Both the position numbers and the translations under genes were made by a program. A stretch of 64,000 nucleotides of DNA from Microvelia longipes (lineage: Eukaryota; Arthropoda; Insecta; Hemiptera; Veliidae). The stretch is taken from positions 15,478,987 to 15,542,986 of the forward strand of contig JACMZG010001913.1 of assembly GCA_018340805.1 (NCBI GenBank), written 5' to 3'. Each line of letters starts with the position of its first letter. The first letter of the stretch is position 1. The notes beneath the pieces are model-generated. The model had not been told where the DNA came from and ran no database searches. It was given only the letters and a program-made list of their open reading frames with translations. Below are positions 37,935 through 48,000 of the stretch, in pieces.

Positions 37935-38364
37935 TGGGCCAAGAGCCCAGGGGTGTTTTGTTAATAAAAAGTGTAATGGCTGGAACCGGTCTCAATTTTT
38001 CATAAATATCTTCCTGAACAAGGTTCTGCAATTCTGCCGACTAGTATCAGATGGGCGTCCCAAGCAGAACTCACTTTACAGGTAAAATTAACCACCCAAG
38101 TTAACAAACAGTTTAATGGCTGGAACCGGTCTCAATTTTTCGTAAATACCTTCCTGAACAAGGATCTGCAATTCTGCTGACTCGTATCGGATGGGTGTCC
38201 CAGGCAGACCCTTTGACCCTTAAAGTGCGTTCTGCCTGGGACACCCATCCGATACGAGTCGGCAGAATTCTAGATTCTTGTTCAGGAAGGCATTTACGAA
38301 AACTTGAGACCGGTTCCAGCCATTACACTTTTTATTAACAAAACACCCCTGGGCTCTTGGTCTA
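37935..38364. mobile_element. Foldback element F4 with a partly duplicated left arm
   Basis: The ends TGGGCCAAGAGCCCAGGGG and (inverted at 38346-38364) TAGACCAAGAGCCCAGGGG enclose arms with AATGGCTGGAACCGGTCTCA. The left arm holds this block twice (37976 and 38113). It sits in a dispersed repeat at TTTATACC/GTAGG with a possible 3-bp ACC duplication. No hammerhead core seen. Confidence 0.75.
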
Positions 38365-38520
38365 ACCGTAGGTATACAGGATTGTGTTAAAAATCCAAAA
38401 CAAGGATGTCACCGGAATTATCTGTTTCAGGTGTTTTTAAAACCTGCTATGTAATTTTCACAAAGTTGTCTGTCTGTGTGTCTATGTGTGTGTGTTATCG
38501 TAGCTCCCAGGGCATTTAAT

Positions 38521-39885
38521 TTTTTCAACTAATTCATTACTTGTATTTGATAATATGTCAAACTTCAAGATGCAGTGATTTTGCATGAATCGGAAATGTA
38601 GATTATTGTAGCCTGAAAAATATTATATTCCGGGCAGCACAACCGATAATTAGTTTGATAATTAGTTGGTATGGTATAATAGATAATAGGTTTACCATAA
38701 ACCTTTGTCTATTACATAAAGTTTTGCTTGATTTTAGTTAAATAACCTTATAGCCCACTCTATACTCTGCTACTGTATATTTTTAAAAGCTTAACAAACT
38801 TTTATTTTTTAAACAAACTTTTTAATTGTAAATATTTGTATTATTTTATTGCAACTTATTACAATCTCAAAACTAGACCTATATTTGATTTTTGTGCCAC
38901 GTTACAACCATCTAGCGTAAATATAGAGTTTAGAGTTATGCGTGACACAAACTGATGAAACCCACTAAGTATGTCATGAAAGTGTCTGATAAAGATTATG
39001 CTGAATTCTTGGCTTTCAATTTTTAGGATAACCACAATACATTTCCTATTTGTATAGAAGCTTTAAACTCTCATAAATAAAAGAGTTAATGTGGAATAAA
39101 AGAGCTTTTCAATTTCGTAAAAGTTAGTTTTTAGCGGTTTAGAATGCTAATCGAAATTCCTCATGTCGATGCTACCCCGGAAACTCTACTACCCTACTCT
39201 ATAGGGCCAACAGCCTGCTACCAGGTTTAATGAACTACTCAAATAAACCCTCTGAATATTAAACAGAATTTTCAACATTTTTGAATGTCTTTATTCCATG
39301 GTCTTTTGAAATAAAGACCTAACGTCCCAAAATTTTAGCGACATAATTTTTACGTAATCCCGTTAAGTTTTGAATGTGAAAACCTAAAATGCTCCTAACC
39401 AAATTTCGTCATTACTTATTTTTCTACCTCTTGAAGCGTCCATGGTGTCAGTAATGTTACTTGTTGCATTATTCTATTATTAAAAGTCCTGGGGAGAAAA
39501 CAAGGTTTGCATAAGCCAAGGTTGAAAATAAATTTGAGCGTGTATATGAGCGCCTTGGAACTACATTATTACCAAGTCACTAATTAAATAACGCGAGGAC
39601 TTCATCATCTCTCTGAATTTATGTTTTATATAGCATGCAATGTTGACACATTCTACTTATTTTTTTAATAATGAATCCAAGACATGTCTACTGATTGGAT
39701 ATTAACTCCAAAGAAGTAAGGAACTCTAGATATGCTAAGTTATCTCTCGGTGTACTACAACGTTAAGTTTATTTTTTAGTCTCTATAGTTTTCAAATTTT
39801 AACCAGAGAAACATAAGTGAACTCAAATATTTTATTTAATTTACAAGTAATAAAAATAAAACATTGCGATAGTTGTGTCACTGTC
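38521..39885. other. Unannotated stretch
   Basis: AT-rich. If the Epac-like gene extends rightward this is intron. No exon recognised. Confidence 0.5.
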
Positions 39886-40535
39886 ATAGCATTAAGTAGT
39901 CTGAATCAGTTAAGAACATTGAGATAGATGATCTCTGTCCTAGTATTTGGTAGTCTGAATCAGTAAAGAACATTGAGATAGATGATCTCTGTCCTAGTAT
40001 TTGGTTGTCTGAATCAGTTAAGAACATTGAGATAGATGATCTCTGTACTAGTATTTGGTTGTCTGAATCAGTTAAGAACATTGAGATAGATGATCTCTGT
40101 CCTAGTATTTGGTTGTCTGAATCAGTTAAGAACATTGAGATAGATGATCTCTGTACTAGTATTTGGTTGTCTCTGATGTACTAGTATTTGGTTGTCTGAA
40201 TCAGTAAGAACATTGAGATAGATGATCTCTGTCCTAGTATTTGGTTGTCTGAATCAGTTAAGAACATTGAGATAGATGATCTCTGTACTAGTATTTGGTT
40301 GTCTGAATCAGTTAAGAACATTGAGATAGATGATCTCTGTACTAGTATTTGGTTGTCTGAATCAGTTAAGAACATTGAGATAGATGACTCTGTAACTAGT
40401 ATTTGGTTTTGTCTGAATCAGTTAAGAACATTGAGATAGATGATCTCTGTACTAGTATTTGGTTGTCTGAATCAGTTAAGAACATTGAGATAGATGATCT
40501 CTGTACTAGTATTTGGTAGTCTGAATCAGTTAGTT
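39886..40535. repeat. 54-bp minisatellite
   Basis: About 12 copies of a unit with GAATCAGTTAAGAACATTGA, GATAGATGATCTCTGTACTA, GTATTTGGTTGTCT. Because 54 is divisible by three, reading frames stay open across it (an 18-residue repeat on the minus strand). This looks incidental: no gene context is visible. Confidence 0.9.
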
Positions 40536-41935
40536 GTAACAAAACTCGCCTTAGCCTCAGTGTATAATCTTAATTTTTTAGCTGTCATGACATTTCAATC
40601 TTTGCAAAGTTATGTGACTATGATATTAAAGCAAATGCTCTTATGCTAAATAATGACAATAGCCAAAACTGTCACAATATTTTTAAGCGAGAAAATGTGT
40701 CTACTATTCTTGTTTTGCAAAACTCGGTAGTATCAAATGATTTGAAAGCGAAAACCATCACAAGCCTACAAAACGTGCTATGTAATTTGAAGGCTATCTT
40801 AGAATATGTCAGTTGTCTAACCATTTTTTGACAATGATAATCCTTCATAAATTTTGCACACAATAATCAAATTAACATGAATCAAAATTTATACCGTTTT
40901 AACCTATGTTATATATATTTTATGAGGTTTAATATGAATTTAATCAAAGCAAGCAATATCTTTGTAGATTATTAAAACACCTTCTCTTATTTATTTATCA
41001 GATTATATTAACAGGTTTTGTAAATACCTTATTTTGTTAAACATTCTTCGCCCCTTGAAGCCTGTGCTGCTAGCTTTTAAAAACACGTATTTACTTGTTG
41101 TAGAGACTAAAATTTCGTATAGATGCCTGAGAAGTAATGCTGATGAGTCCAAAGCCTTGCTAAATTTCGATATCATACTTACAAACTCATTTTTACTCGG
41201 CGTTAAAAAAAGTATAATGACGTTTGACGCACATTCTACAGGCCTTAATAATGCGAACACTGCATTTGGTGTGAATCTGATAAAAATTGTAACCGTATAA
41301 AATAAAATTATTCAGTGATAATCAGAATTCACCATGTGAGGACCATTATCTCAGTTTTTTTATGTTCGCTTGAACAGATGGTAATTGTATTAAGGCATTT
41401 TTCATGGATAAAGAAGAAGTAAACTTTTATTAAATATTCCCAGTTCCAAAATGTAAACACTAGGCCACATTGCCAAAAAGCTCCGTTGCATCGGCTTTGA
41501 AAGCTGTTTCGCAGTCCTCGCTCTTTTCTGGCCGCATGTCCTGTTGCAGTTTGGCGTATGGATAATAGTTTTTTTTAAGTATTAGCGAATTTCAAAATGT
41601 ACATGATTTGTTTACTTAATGATGAATGGACAAGAATGGATGGATAAAACAATTCAAATAATACACAAATCTATTATGTATATAATTCCCGTTTAGAGCC
41701 TTGCGGGCCATCAGGGATATCCTCTGCAGGAACCACCGTGGGTAGTAGAGGCAACGGCTACGCTAAAAGTTTAATCTAAAGATGACAGTAATTTATTTGA
41801 CCAATAATCTTATATAAACTGAGAGCGTAACCTGGGATGTAAACTTAACCTTTAACCCAGACTTCTTTGGTATCAAAGGTACTAACCTTTATTTACCTTT
41901 ATTTAACGACCTCGACTACGGAGGCGGCGTTAATG

Positions 41936-41936
<1 letters not shown>
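40536..41936. other. Unannotated stretch
   Basis: 40696-40743 is an isolated copy of the A-family tail (TTTTGCAAAACTCGGTAGTA). 41470-41560 and 41700-41770 are GC-richer but show no exon I can support. Confidence 0.5.
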
Positions 41937-42018
<82 letters not shown>

Positions 42019-42114
42019 ATTGTTTTTTTAACTGCAGTTGTAAACAAGGAAGAGCAAAAATAAAAGACTTAAGTTTATATTATTGTTGATACTTATAATT
42101 TAATTTACAATTCA

Positions 42115-43944
42115 TTATACAGGTTTATAATGACCTTGCGGTTTGTATAATACCTGACCTGATTTTATTCTTCGAATTAACTCTTTCAGCAATATCCTCT
42201 TTTCTTTTTTAATTTTCTTTAATATTCCTCGATTTTCTCTGATTCTTCGAGATAGATATGGTAGTACTTCTTTGACTGGGCCGTATGGGATGTACTTGCA
42301 GGCCGAGTAACCTGCCTGGCCTAGGGGAAATGTTATATAGTCACACATACCAAATAATTGCCCAAATGATATGACTTTTTCTTGAGGGGAAATGTTCGCT
42401 TCTTCCATCTTATCTATAACGAATCTTACCGTATCTTCATTATGCGTTGCCACCATTATATTGATGGCTTCTTTAGGGTCGGCTTTTACTATTTGTTGTA
42501 TACAATGATTGATTGTTTCGTGATACAATGCGGTTGTATCTTCGTAGGTATCATTGATAGGATCTGGATATCCTAATGCCGCTGCTCTCGCTCTTTCTTG
42601 ATCCATATAAGCGCCTCTAACCATTTTAGCGCCGAAGTAAAACCTTTGTCTCTTTGCTTCCTCTAAATCGGTTACTACTTCGTCTAATGCATCTTTTCTG
42701 TAACACTGATAGGTGTTGTAAACAACTGCTTTGTTTACATTGTAATGTTTCATCATTTCCATAGTGATACGAGATATAGCTGGTTGAAAGTAAGTTTGTT
42801 CCGCGTCTATCATTAATCTAACATTCAGTGCTTTAGCAGTTTCAACCAATGTTTTTAATCTTCTTATCATATTTCTAAACATAACTTCTTCCCATTCGGA
42901 TAATTTGGACAGTAAAGGTACCATCCTACCTTGTGATAAGCTTGGTATTTTAAACGCTTCGTTTAGGTGTAGATTTTCATCTACCAATCCACTCCAAGGG
43001 AATAAATGAATTACTCCTTCTTTATCTTTTGTAACATTCTCTAAAAATGTTTTGGTATCTTTTATACCTGCTTTGTATAAACGATTTTCCAACTCATCAG
43101 TTGTTATGTGCTGATTGATAACGTTTCCTTTACCGCCGTATATATCGTGTACGAATCTCCTTGCTCTCATTATCACTTCTGATAACGCCATAAGCATTTG
43201 CGGCCTTCCCAACGCTGTCATTTTAATAGCAGTAAATCCTGTTCCTCCAGTGATTCCAGCCACACCATGGAGACAGTCTAAAAATATTTCTGTATTCTTT
43301 TCACAATTAGCTTCATTTAAATAAAAGTACGTTCTAGCACCGCTTACTTTGTATCTTCGATCGGCGAAATTCTTATCTAATTTATACTGCGGCATTTCTC
43401 CTAAATTAGCTGCTTCGCCGTTAACAATATTCGGCATTGCTAATAAATTTTCTCTTTTCTGTGCTTCCTCATTGCTCAAGTCTTCTTCGACTGAATAATC
43501 TAAAATATAATTGACCCCGAAAGAATGAATTCTGACCAGCTTTGGAACTATCGTATCTCTATTTTCACCAGCCACGAAGTGACCGTAAAAAGATGCTTTC
43601 ATAACCCAAGTAAACAATCGCTCACCCATTATCCTTCTTCCTAATTTCAATAACGTTTCGTTTTTTTCCACGATATAAGATGATGAACACATCAAATAGA
43701 CTATATAAGCTCTGAAAACTTCCCATGTTGTTTTGCTTTTATATGAAGTTTCAGGATCGTCAAAATTGGTATTTAAAGGATCTGTCAAATACTCGTTAGC
43801 CAAAGGTTTGATAACTCGCGTCCCTACATCGTTCGATTGTTTGATTGACTTTTGTTGAGTGAATATTTCGGAATAATATCTACCACATAAAGGAGGCTTT
43901 TGAATTATCTTTACCTTTAATAATACATTGACCAAATACTTCAT
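42115..43944 (-). CDS. PRODH: Proline dehydrogenase 1, mitochondrial (PRODH; slgA-like), intact single-exon ORF
   Basis: A 609-residue ORF runs from ATG to TAA without interruption. The product should be the FAD-dependent enzyme that oxidises proline to pyrroline-5-carboxylate on the mitochondrial inner membrane, passing electrons to quinone. The first 25 residues lack acidic residues and carry several Lys/Arg, as expected of a mitochondrial targeting peptide. Residues 100-127 (GRRIMGERLFTWVMKASFYG region) match the N-terminal part of animal PRODH. Catalytic-barrel motifs seen: DAEQTYFQ near 380, KMVRGAYMDQERARA near 440, ATHNED near 499, FGQLFGMCDYI near 527, and the C-terminal YIPYGPVKEVLPYLSRR block near 551-568, which forms the proline/FAD site. 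Length is close to other animal PRODH proteins (about 600). No splice site is needed, so it is either a naturally single-exon gene or a retrocopy. An ATTAAA lies 10 bases after the stop (42104-42099) and could be a poly(A) signal. No upstream promoter element is recognisable. Family assignment is secure. Confidence 0.95.
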   Translation of the reverse strand: MKYLVNVLLKVKIIQKPPLCGRYYSEIFTQQKSIKQSNDVGTRVIKPLANEYLTDPLNTNFDDPETSYKSKTTWEVFRAYIVYLMCSSSYIVEKNETLLKLGRRIMGERLFTWVMKASFYGHFVAGENRDTIVPKLVRIHSFGVNYILDYSVEEDLSNEEAQKRENLLAMPNIVNGEAANLGEMPQYKLDKNFADRRYKVSGARTYFYLNEANCEKNTEIFLDCLHGVAGITGGTGFTAIKMTALGRPQMLMALSEVIMRARRFVHDIYGGKGNVINQHITTDELENRLYKAGIKDTKTFLENVTKDKEGVIHLFPWSGLVDENLHLNEAFKIPSLSQGRMVPLLSKLSEWEEVMFRNMIRRLKTLVETAKALNVRLMIDAEQTYFQPAISRITMEMMKHYNVNKAVVYNTYQCYRKDALDEVVTDLEEAKRQRFYFGAKMVRGAYMDQERARAAALGYPDPINDTYEDTTALYHETINHCIQQIVKADPKEAINIMVATHNEDTVRFVIDKMEEANISPQEKVISFGQLFGMCDYITFPLGQAGYSACKYIPYGPVKEVLPYLSRRIRENRGILKKIKKEKRILLKELIRRIKSGQVLYKPQGHYKPV

Positions 43945-44390
43945 AATACTCTTTATGCTTATTAAAATGTTTTTTTAATGTCTAATTTTATCTTATAAGT
44001 CTTGCACAATCACAGTATTAAATTTATAAATTAATTGTTAAATATTTTTATAGAAAGATATTGAAAAGAAAAACACTAAGTGTCAATAATATTTTACGTC
44101 AATCTTGTACAATAATACCAACTTAATATACGGTAACAATAACTAAATACACAATTTTTCAAATAAATTTAGGGACTTTTAAATGTTTTTTTTTTAATTA
44201 TGGCTGACTGAAAAATGAACTAATTTTTTAAGTCCCGTATTAAGAATTTGTTTTAAAAAAAATTGAAGTCCAAAAACATATTTGAACGCACATATATATT
44301 CATATTATATAAACAAATTATTCGTAGTATATAATGTATTTGAAACGGAAAATTTTGAAAGTTATGAATATTAAAACAATATTAATATAA
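43945..44390. other. PRODH upstream region
   Basis: AT-rich, with no recognisable TATA or initiator context that I can distinguish from background. Confidence 0.5.
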
Positions 44391-44930
44391 ACATCATTTA
44401 TTCTACTGAGTTTTGCAAAACATGAACTCTTGACACAATATACTTGAGCGAAAGACACTTTGGAAAGTAACAAGCTAAATGCTGTGCTACATCTAGGAGC
44501 TGATGTTCTATTATTCGTCAATCTTCATTATTGATGTCTCGACATAATGTCGTGTTCCAATTTGTTTATTTTTTAAGTAAATAAACTTTATTTAAGAAAC
44601 AGTTTACATACAGATTTTACATTATTTTTATTGTAATATTTTTTTTAAAATATACATTAAGTTGTAAGTATTGCACTTGAATCCTGCAAAGTCCTTACCT
44701 GGACGCCGTATGAATATTATTTATTTATAATAAATACTATACATAGGTTGTATAGTATTTCGTTACGTCTTACTCAATGAAAACAAAGCTTGAACTCACT
44801 CTGCATTTAACTTAAAATGCTAAAAACAACTTTACATTGAGTTGAGGCTCTTTTGGATCTCAGATGAGTTAAAAGGAACGAAACAGAGTGGGACATGAAA
44901 TTATGTTGAGCCAAAGAGACCAGTACTTTG
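44391..44930. mobile_element. Foldback element A3, decayed and interrupted
   Basis: The left tail (GAGTTTTGCAAAACATG, 44408-44424) and end CACAATA (44434) are followed by an A-family left arm. A roughly 190-bp insertion (about 44568-44758) cuts the arm at the TTTGTTT/TCGTTACG junction. The right arm reads ACGAAACAGAGTGGGACATG near 44878-44897. It holds a degraded core at 44848-44886 in which GGCGCC has become GGATCT and CTGATGA has become CAGATGA. Confidence 0.65.
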
Positions 44931-46143
44931 AGGGAGGACTTTGGTTAAATAACACAGTGATAAGGGACCTGGAAGTGCTATACTTTCCATTAGGTGCCAT
45001 AACTGTAATTACTTCTACTAGAGTCTCCTAAGAGAGAAAAATATATTTATGCATACATAAATATATGAAAATATATTTATGCATTTTCCAGTGACGTCAA
45101 TTAAACCAATTTCTGCAACACAGATAATTAAATAATATTTGCGATTGATAATAATTACAACTTATTTTAAATCTGGGTCCACAGCAGTGCCCCCGCCAAG
45201 TCTAGCTGTCAATGGTGTACCATCCTTTATTGGAAGCATCTCGATGCTATTAAGAACAGCTTGTACCTTTTTATTAAGGGCATTAAAAAATATAATTTTA
45301 ATGCTAACTAAAAGATCTTGTTGAGCTGATCCCTTCTACTGAATTTTATAACTTTACCATTCACAAGTGTTGAATTTCTACCTAAGTTGAAACGTAATCC
45401 TAAACGTCAATTTTTTATATTAGGAAACATTTTGTTAACTAGCAGTAGATCACACCAATACTAAGAATAGCGAGAGCCTATTTTGACAGAACGTAACAAA
45501 ATATTTTTACGCAATTTATCTATTGCTTAATTAAAGAAAATGGAACTGTTTGGAAATAAATAAATGGTGTAATATGCTGTAACTAATTAATAATTTAATG
45601 ATATTTCTTGGCGTATTTTTGTAAGGAATATTTTTCAAGCTTACGAAAAGGAATGAAATCCCAAGAAAAAACACATGCGTGTAAAAAAGAACCAATCCTA
45701 GAGATCATTGAATAAGCCTAGTCGTAAGTTCCTAATAATGCTTGTAAATATATGAGATCTTGGTGGTTTCACTTTGTGACTTGGCCATTATGCAGTACAC
45801 ACAGAAACGCATAATAAGCTTATTAAATAAGCTTATTATTGAATATATTACATATTATAGTGTATGTCTACATCCTATATACAAGATGTTTAGTACTATA
45901 CCACCTTAAGCTGCGTAATGGCCAACTCACAATGTGAAACCGCCAAGACCTCATATATTTACAAGCATTATTGGGAACTTACGACTAATTCTATGATCTC
46001 ACAACTTTTTACACTAGACTTAGCTCTTTTTTTACACGCATGTGTTTTTGTTGGGATTAATTTTACTTCACTAACGTGCAAGTATGGCACCAAGCTACAC
46101 AGGTAATAATAAGAGCCATTGTATTCTCCCTCTAAGTATTAGT
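44931..46143. other. Stretch between A3 and A4
   Basis: Holds the candidate exon 45162-45335. A palindromic pair AATAAGCTTATT (about 45812, 45826) lies in it. Segments at 45660-45790 and 45905-45985 are inverted relatives (GCGTAATGGCCAA; CATTATGCAGTACAC), forming another decayed foldback of about 380 bp. Confidence 0.5.
45162..45335 (-). CDS. Possible terminal exon of an unidentified gene (57 codons plus stop)
   Basis: I do not recognise this protein. On the minus strand a protein-like segment of 57 residues ends in TAA at 45164-45162. Its visible pieces are LLVSIKIIFFNALNKKVQAV, then LNSIEMLPIKDGTPLTARL, then GGGTAVDPDLK at the terminus. An in-frame TAG just upstream (45338-45336) can be read as the AG of a splice acceptor, giving a phase-0 exon start at 45335, but the upstream tract is poor in pyrimidines. 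The balanced amino-acid composition and higher GC set it apart from the shadow ORFs nearby. It could be a last exon of a minus-strand gene, a pseudogene fragment, or the end of a transposon protein. No function is proposed. Confidence 0.3.
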   Translation of the reverse strand, partial: KGSAQQDLLVSIKIIFFNALNKKVQAVLNSIEMLPIKDGTPLTARLGGGTAVDPDLK

Positions 46144-46282
46144 CTCTTCGTGTCGAGCAATCACATCGAATGAATGTTCAATGACTGTCAATGTTAAAAT
46201 TAAAAAGGTTATATTTACCGCAAGTTGAAGAAGCAATCGAAGAATCAGCTACCGTCGATACTTGCTGTTGGATATAAATATC

Positions 46283-46319
46283 CCTGGACCGGTTTCGGCA
46301 TAACGCCATCATCAGCAGG
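46283..46319 (-). ncRNA. Type I hammerhead-like ribozyme candidate, F3 left arm
   Basis: Reverse-complement copy of the 46485-46521 motif, identical over 37 nt. Confidence 0.6.
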
Positions 46320-46484
46320 CGGGGCAACACTCGAGCTCTCAACTAATAAAGTTAAATTAGTGATTAACTTCTAGTCTCAATGAGTACGACGAAAAATCAT
46401 CTTCAGAGGGCTCGTCGTACTCATTGAGACTAGAAGTTAATCACTGATTTAACTTTATTAGTTGAGAGCTCGAGTGTTGCCCCG

Positions 46485-46521
46485 CCTGCTGATGATGGCG
46501 TTATGCCGAAACCGGTCCAGG
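46485..46521 (+). ncRNA. Type I hammerhead-like ribozyme candidate, F3 right arm
   Basis: CCUG (stem I), CUGAUGA (46489-46495), an extra U, GGC-GUUAU-GCC (stem II), GAAA, CCGG, U, C17 (46517), CAGG (stem I). The palindrome ACCGGU forms the stem III position, with GUC as cleavage triplet. Stem I and stem III differ fully in sequence from those of F2, yet both pair. Confidence 0.6.
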
Positions 46522-47214
46522 GATATTTATATCCAACAGCAAGTATCGACGGTAGCTGATTTTTTGACTGTCAATGTTGTTCAATGACTGTCGAATAATA
46601 GAACATTTCTCAGATGTATATGAGAGTATTACGGTGGTTACATTTCTAGGTGTCTTTCGCTCACTTATGTTAATATATTGAATTAAAATATTGAAAGCAT
46701 AAATATTACAATAAGGCCCAGTCCTCTAAGCTTACGATCCAACATCCGATTCTAACCTAAATAAACATTTAAAAAAATTATGGAAGTTAATATTATCCCA
46801 GTACATTTATGTAAATTTAGTGCAATGTTTTTATTCAAAAGAATAGATTTTATCATATTTAAATAAATAAATAAATAACACCTTTATTATTTTCTTTTAC
46901 AAAGGAATCAAAATATAAAAATTGGTAAAAACAAAAATAGAAAATAAAAGGGGCATGGCTCAGTTTTTAAACTGGTCTTGTGAAAATTACCCTTGTGAAA
47001 GTTACAACTATAATACTTTAGTTTAAAAAGTTATAACATTAAATATTAATGTTATAACTATTATATTATTTGACATCATAGAGATATATTACTAGAGAGG
47101 GCATATCCTATCTCAATACATTAAGAGGGTTGAAACGTCTTTTAGGGCTCTTATAGGCTCTGTGTAACCTTCTTCAAGAGTGAGTTATTGTTATTATAAA
47201 TCAGTCGTCATTGA

Positions 47215-48000
47215 CTTTTCATTTTTTCTCATTTATACCGTAGGTATATAGGAAAAGTATTGTGTTTGCAAAAAAATCCGAAACCGGGACGTCAACAGAC
47301 TCATCCGTTTTAGGTGTTTTTAAGACCTCTTAAGTGGTTTTACAAAGTGTGTGTGTCTGTTATCATTTTAGCTGGCGGTATATTTATGCTAGAGGGTTGA
47401 AACTTAGTACCAAAATCAGTCTGTAGATGTAGTTGTGCCAATCAGGAAATAATTTTTTACGTCATTAACCCGCAAAAATTAAAAAAAAATCATGTTTCGA
47501 AACTCGAAAAAATGTTGCGAACAATTTGACATTTAAGAGGCATGTTGTTATGTATAAAACTAACATATGTGCTAAGATTACATTTATTATCAGCATTAGT
47601 TCAATTGTTATCAAATGGCTTGTGTGCTTTTTTTTTTAAATTGTGAAAAATCGGAAAATAAGGCGATTGAATTGAAATTTTGTGCAAGTGTAAACCTTCG
47701 CAATAAATAAGTGCACTAAGGCCCGTATTCAAAGACATTTTCCTAACATTCTCCTTAAGGAACAAGGAGAATGTTAGGAAAATGTCTTTGAATACGGGCC
47801 TGAGTTTCGTTTTAATGCGACAAGTATATCCATAATTTTTGTTGGATCATAGAATTAAACATCATAGAATTAAACAATGAAAGGAATGAACTTACTATCT
47901 GAGGACGAGCGAAGCAAGTTCAAAGTATGGTGGACGAGCGTAACGAATTAGATGTGATGAGGAAAAGTTCCAAGGTACCCCGTACCCGACTGATTCGTCT
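47215..48000 (+). repeat. Dispersed repeat family R, copy with inserted mini-MITE
   Basis: CTCATTTATACCGTAGGTAT, AAAGTATTGTGTTTGCA, CGGGACG ... TTAGGTGTTTTTAAG, TGTGTGTCTGTTATCATT and the GTACCCCGTACCC end are all present. Partial copies: 1457-1592, 38364-38520, 52295-52345, 52392-52500, 52845-52912 continuing at 59939, 60002-60150, 60560-60800, 32390-32500 (plus), and 28047-28175 and 34083-34222 (minus). Confidence 0.75.
47720..47800. mobile_element. 81-bp hairpin mini-MITE, second copy inside a dispersed repeat
   Basis: Same hairpin as 1666-1747. It interrupts a repeat whose uninterrupted form is at 15438-15450 (ACTAAGTTTTGTTTTAATAG). Left flank TAA, right flank TGA, consistent with a TAA duplication and one later change. 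Confidence 0.78.

Larger units (their letters stand above)
46196..46564. mobile_element. Foldback element F3 with type I hammerhead-like cores, nested in an A-family copy
   Basis: Arms run from AATCAGCTACCG (46243) to CGGTAGCTGATT (about 46561) with a spacer near 46395-46412. A 47-nt one-sided tail on the left is AT-rich (46196-46242). The 14-bp target duplication TGACTGTCAATGTT is at 46182-46195 and 46565-46578. The interrupted host is a decayed A-family element (about 46144-46683). Confidence 0.85.
46144..46683. mobile_element. A-family foldback fragment A4 (host of F3)
   Basis: GTGTCGAGCAATCACATCGAATG on the left and CATTTCTCAGATGTA, GGTTACATTTCTAGGTGTC on the right are diverged pieces of the A family; F3 lies between. 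No core is preserved. Confidence 0.55.

Noticed and set aside
37936..38364. Hammerhead in foldback F4
   Set aside because: GGAACCGGTCTC looks like the F3 GAAACCGGTC end, but there is no CTGATGA-type core within reach.
41141..41160. Hammerhead-like CTGATGAGTCC at 41141
   Set aside because: No following GAAA with a pairing stem II, and no pairing stem I.
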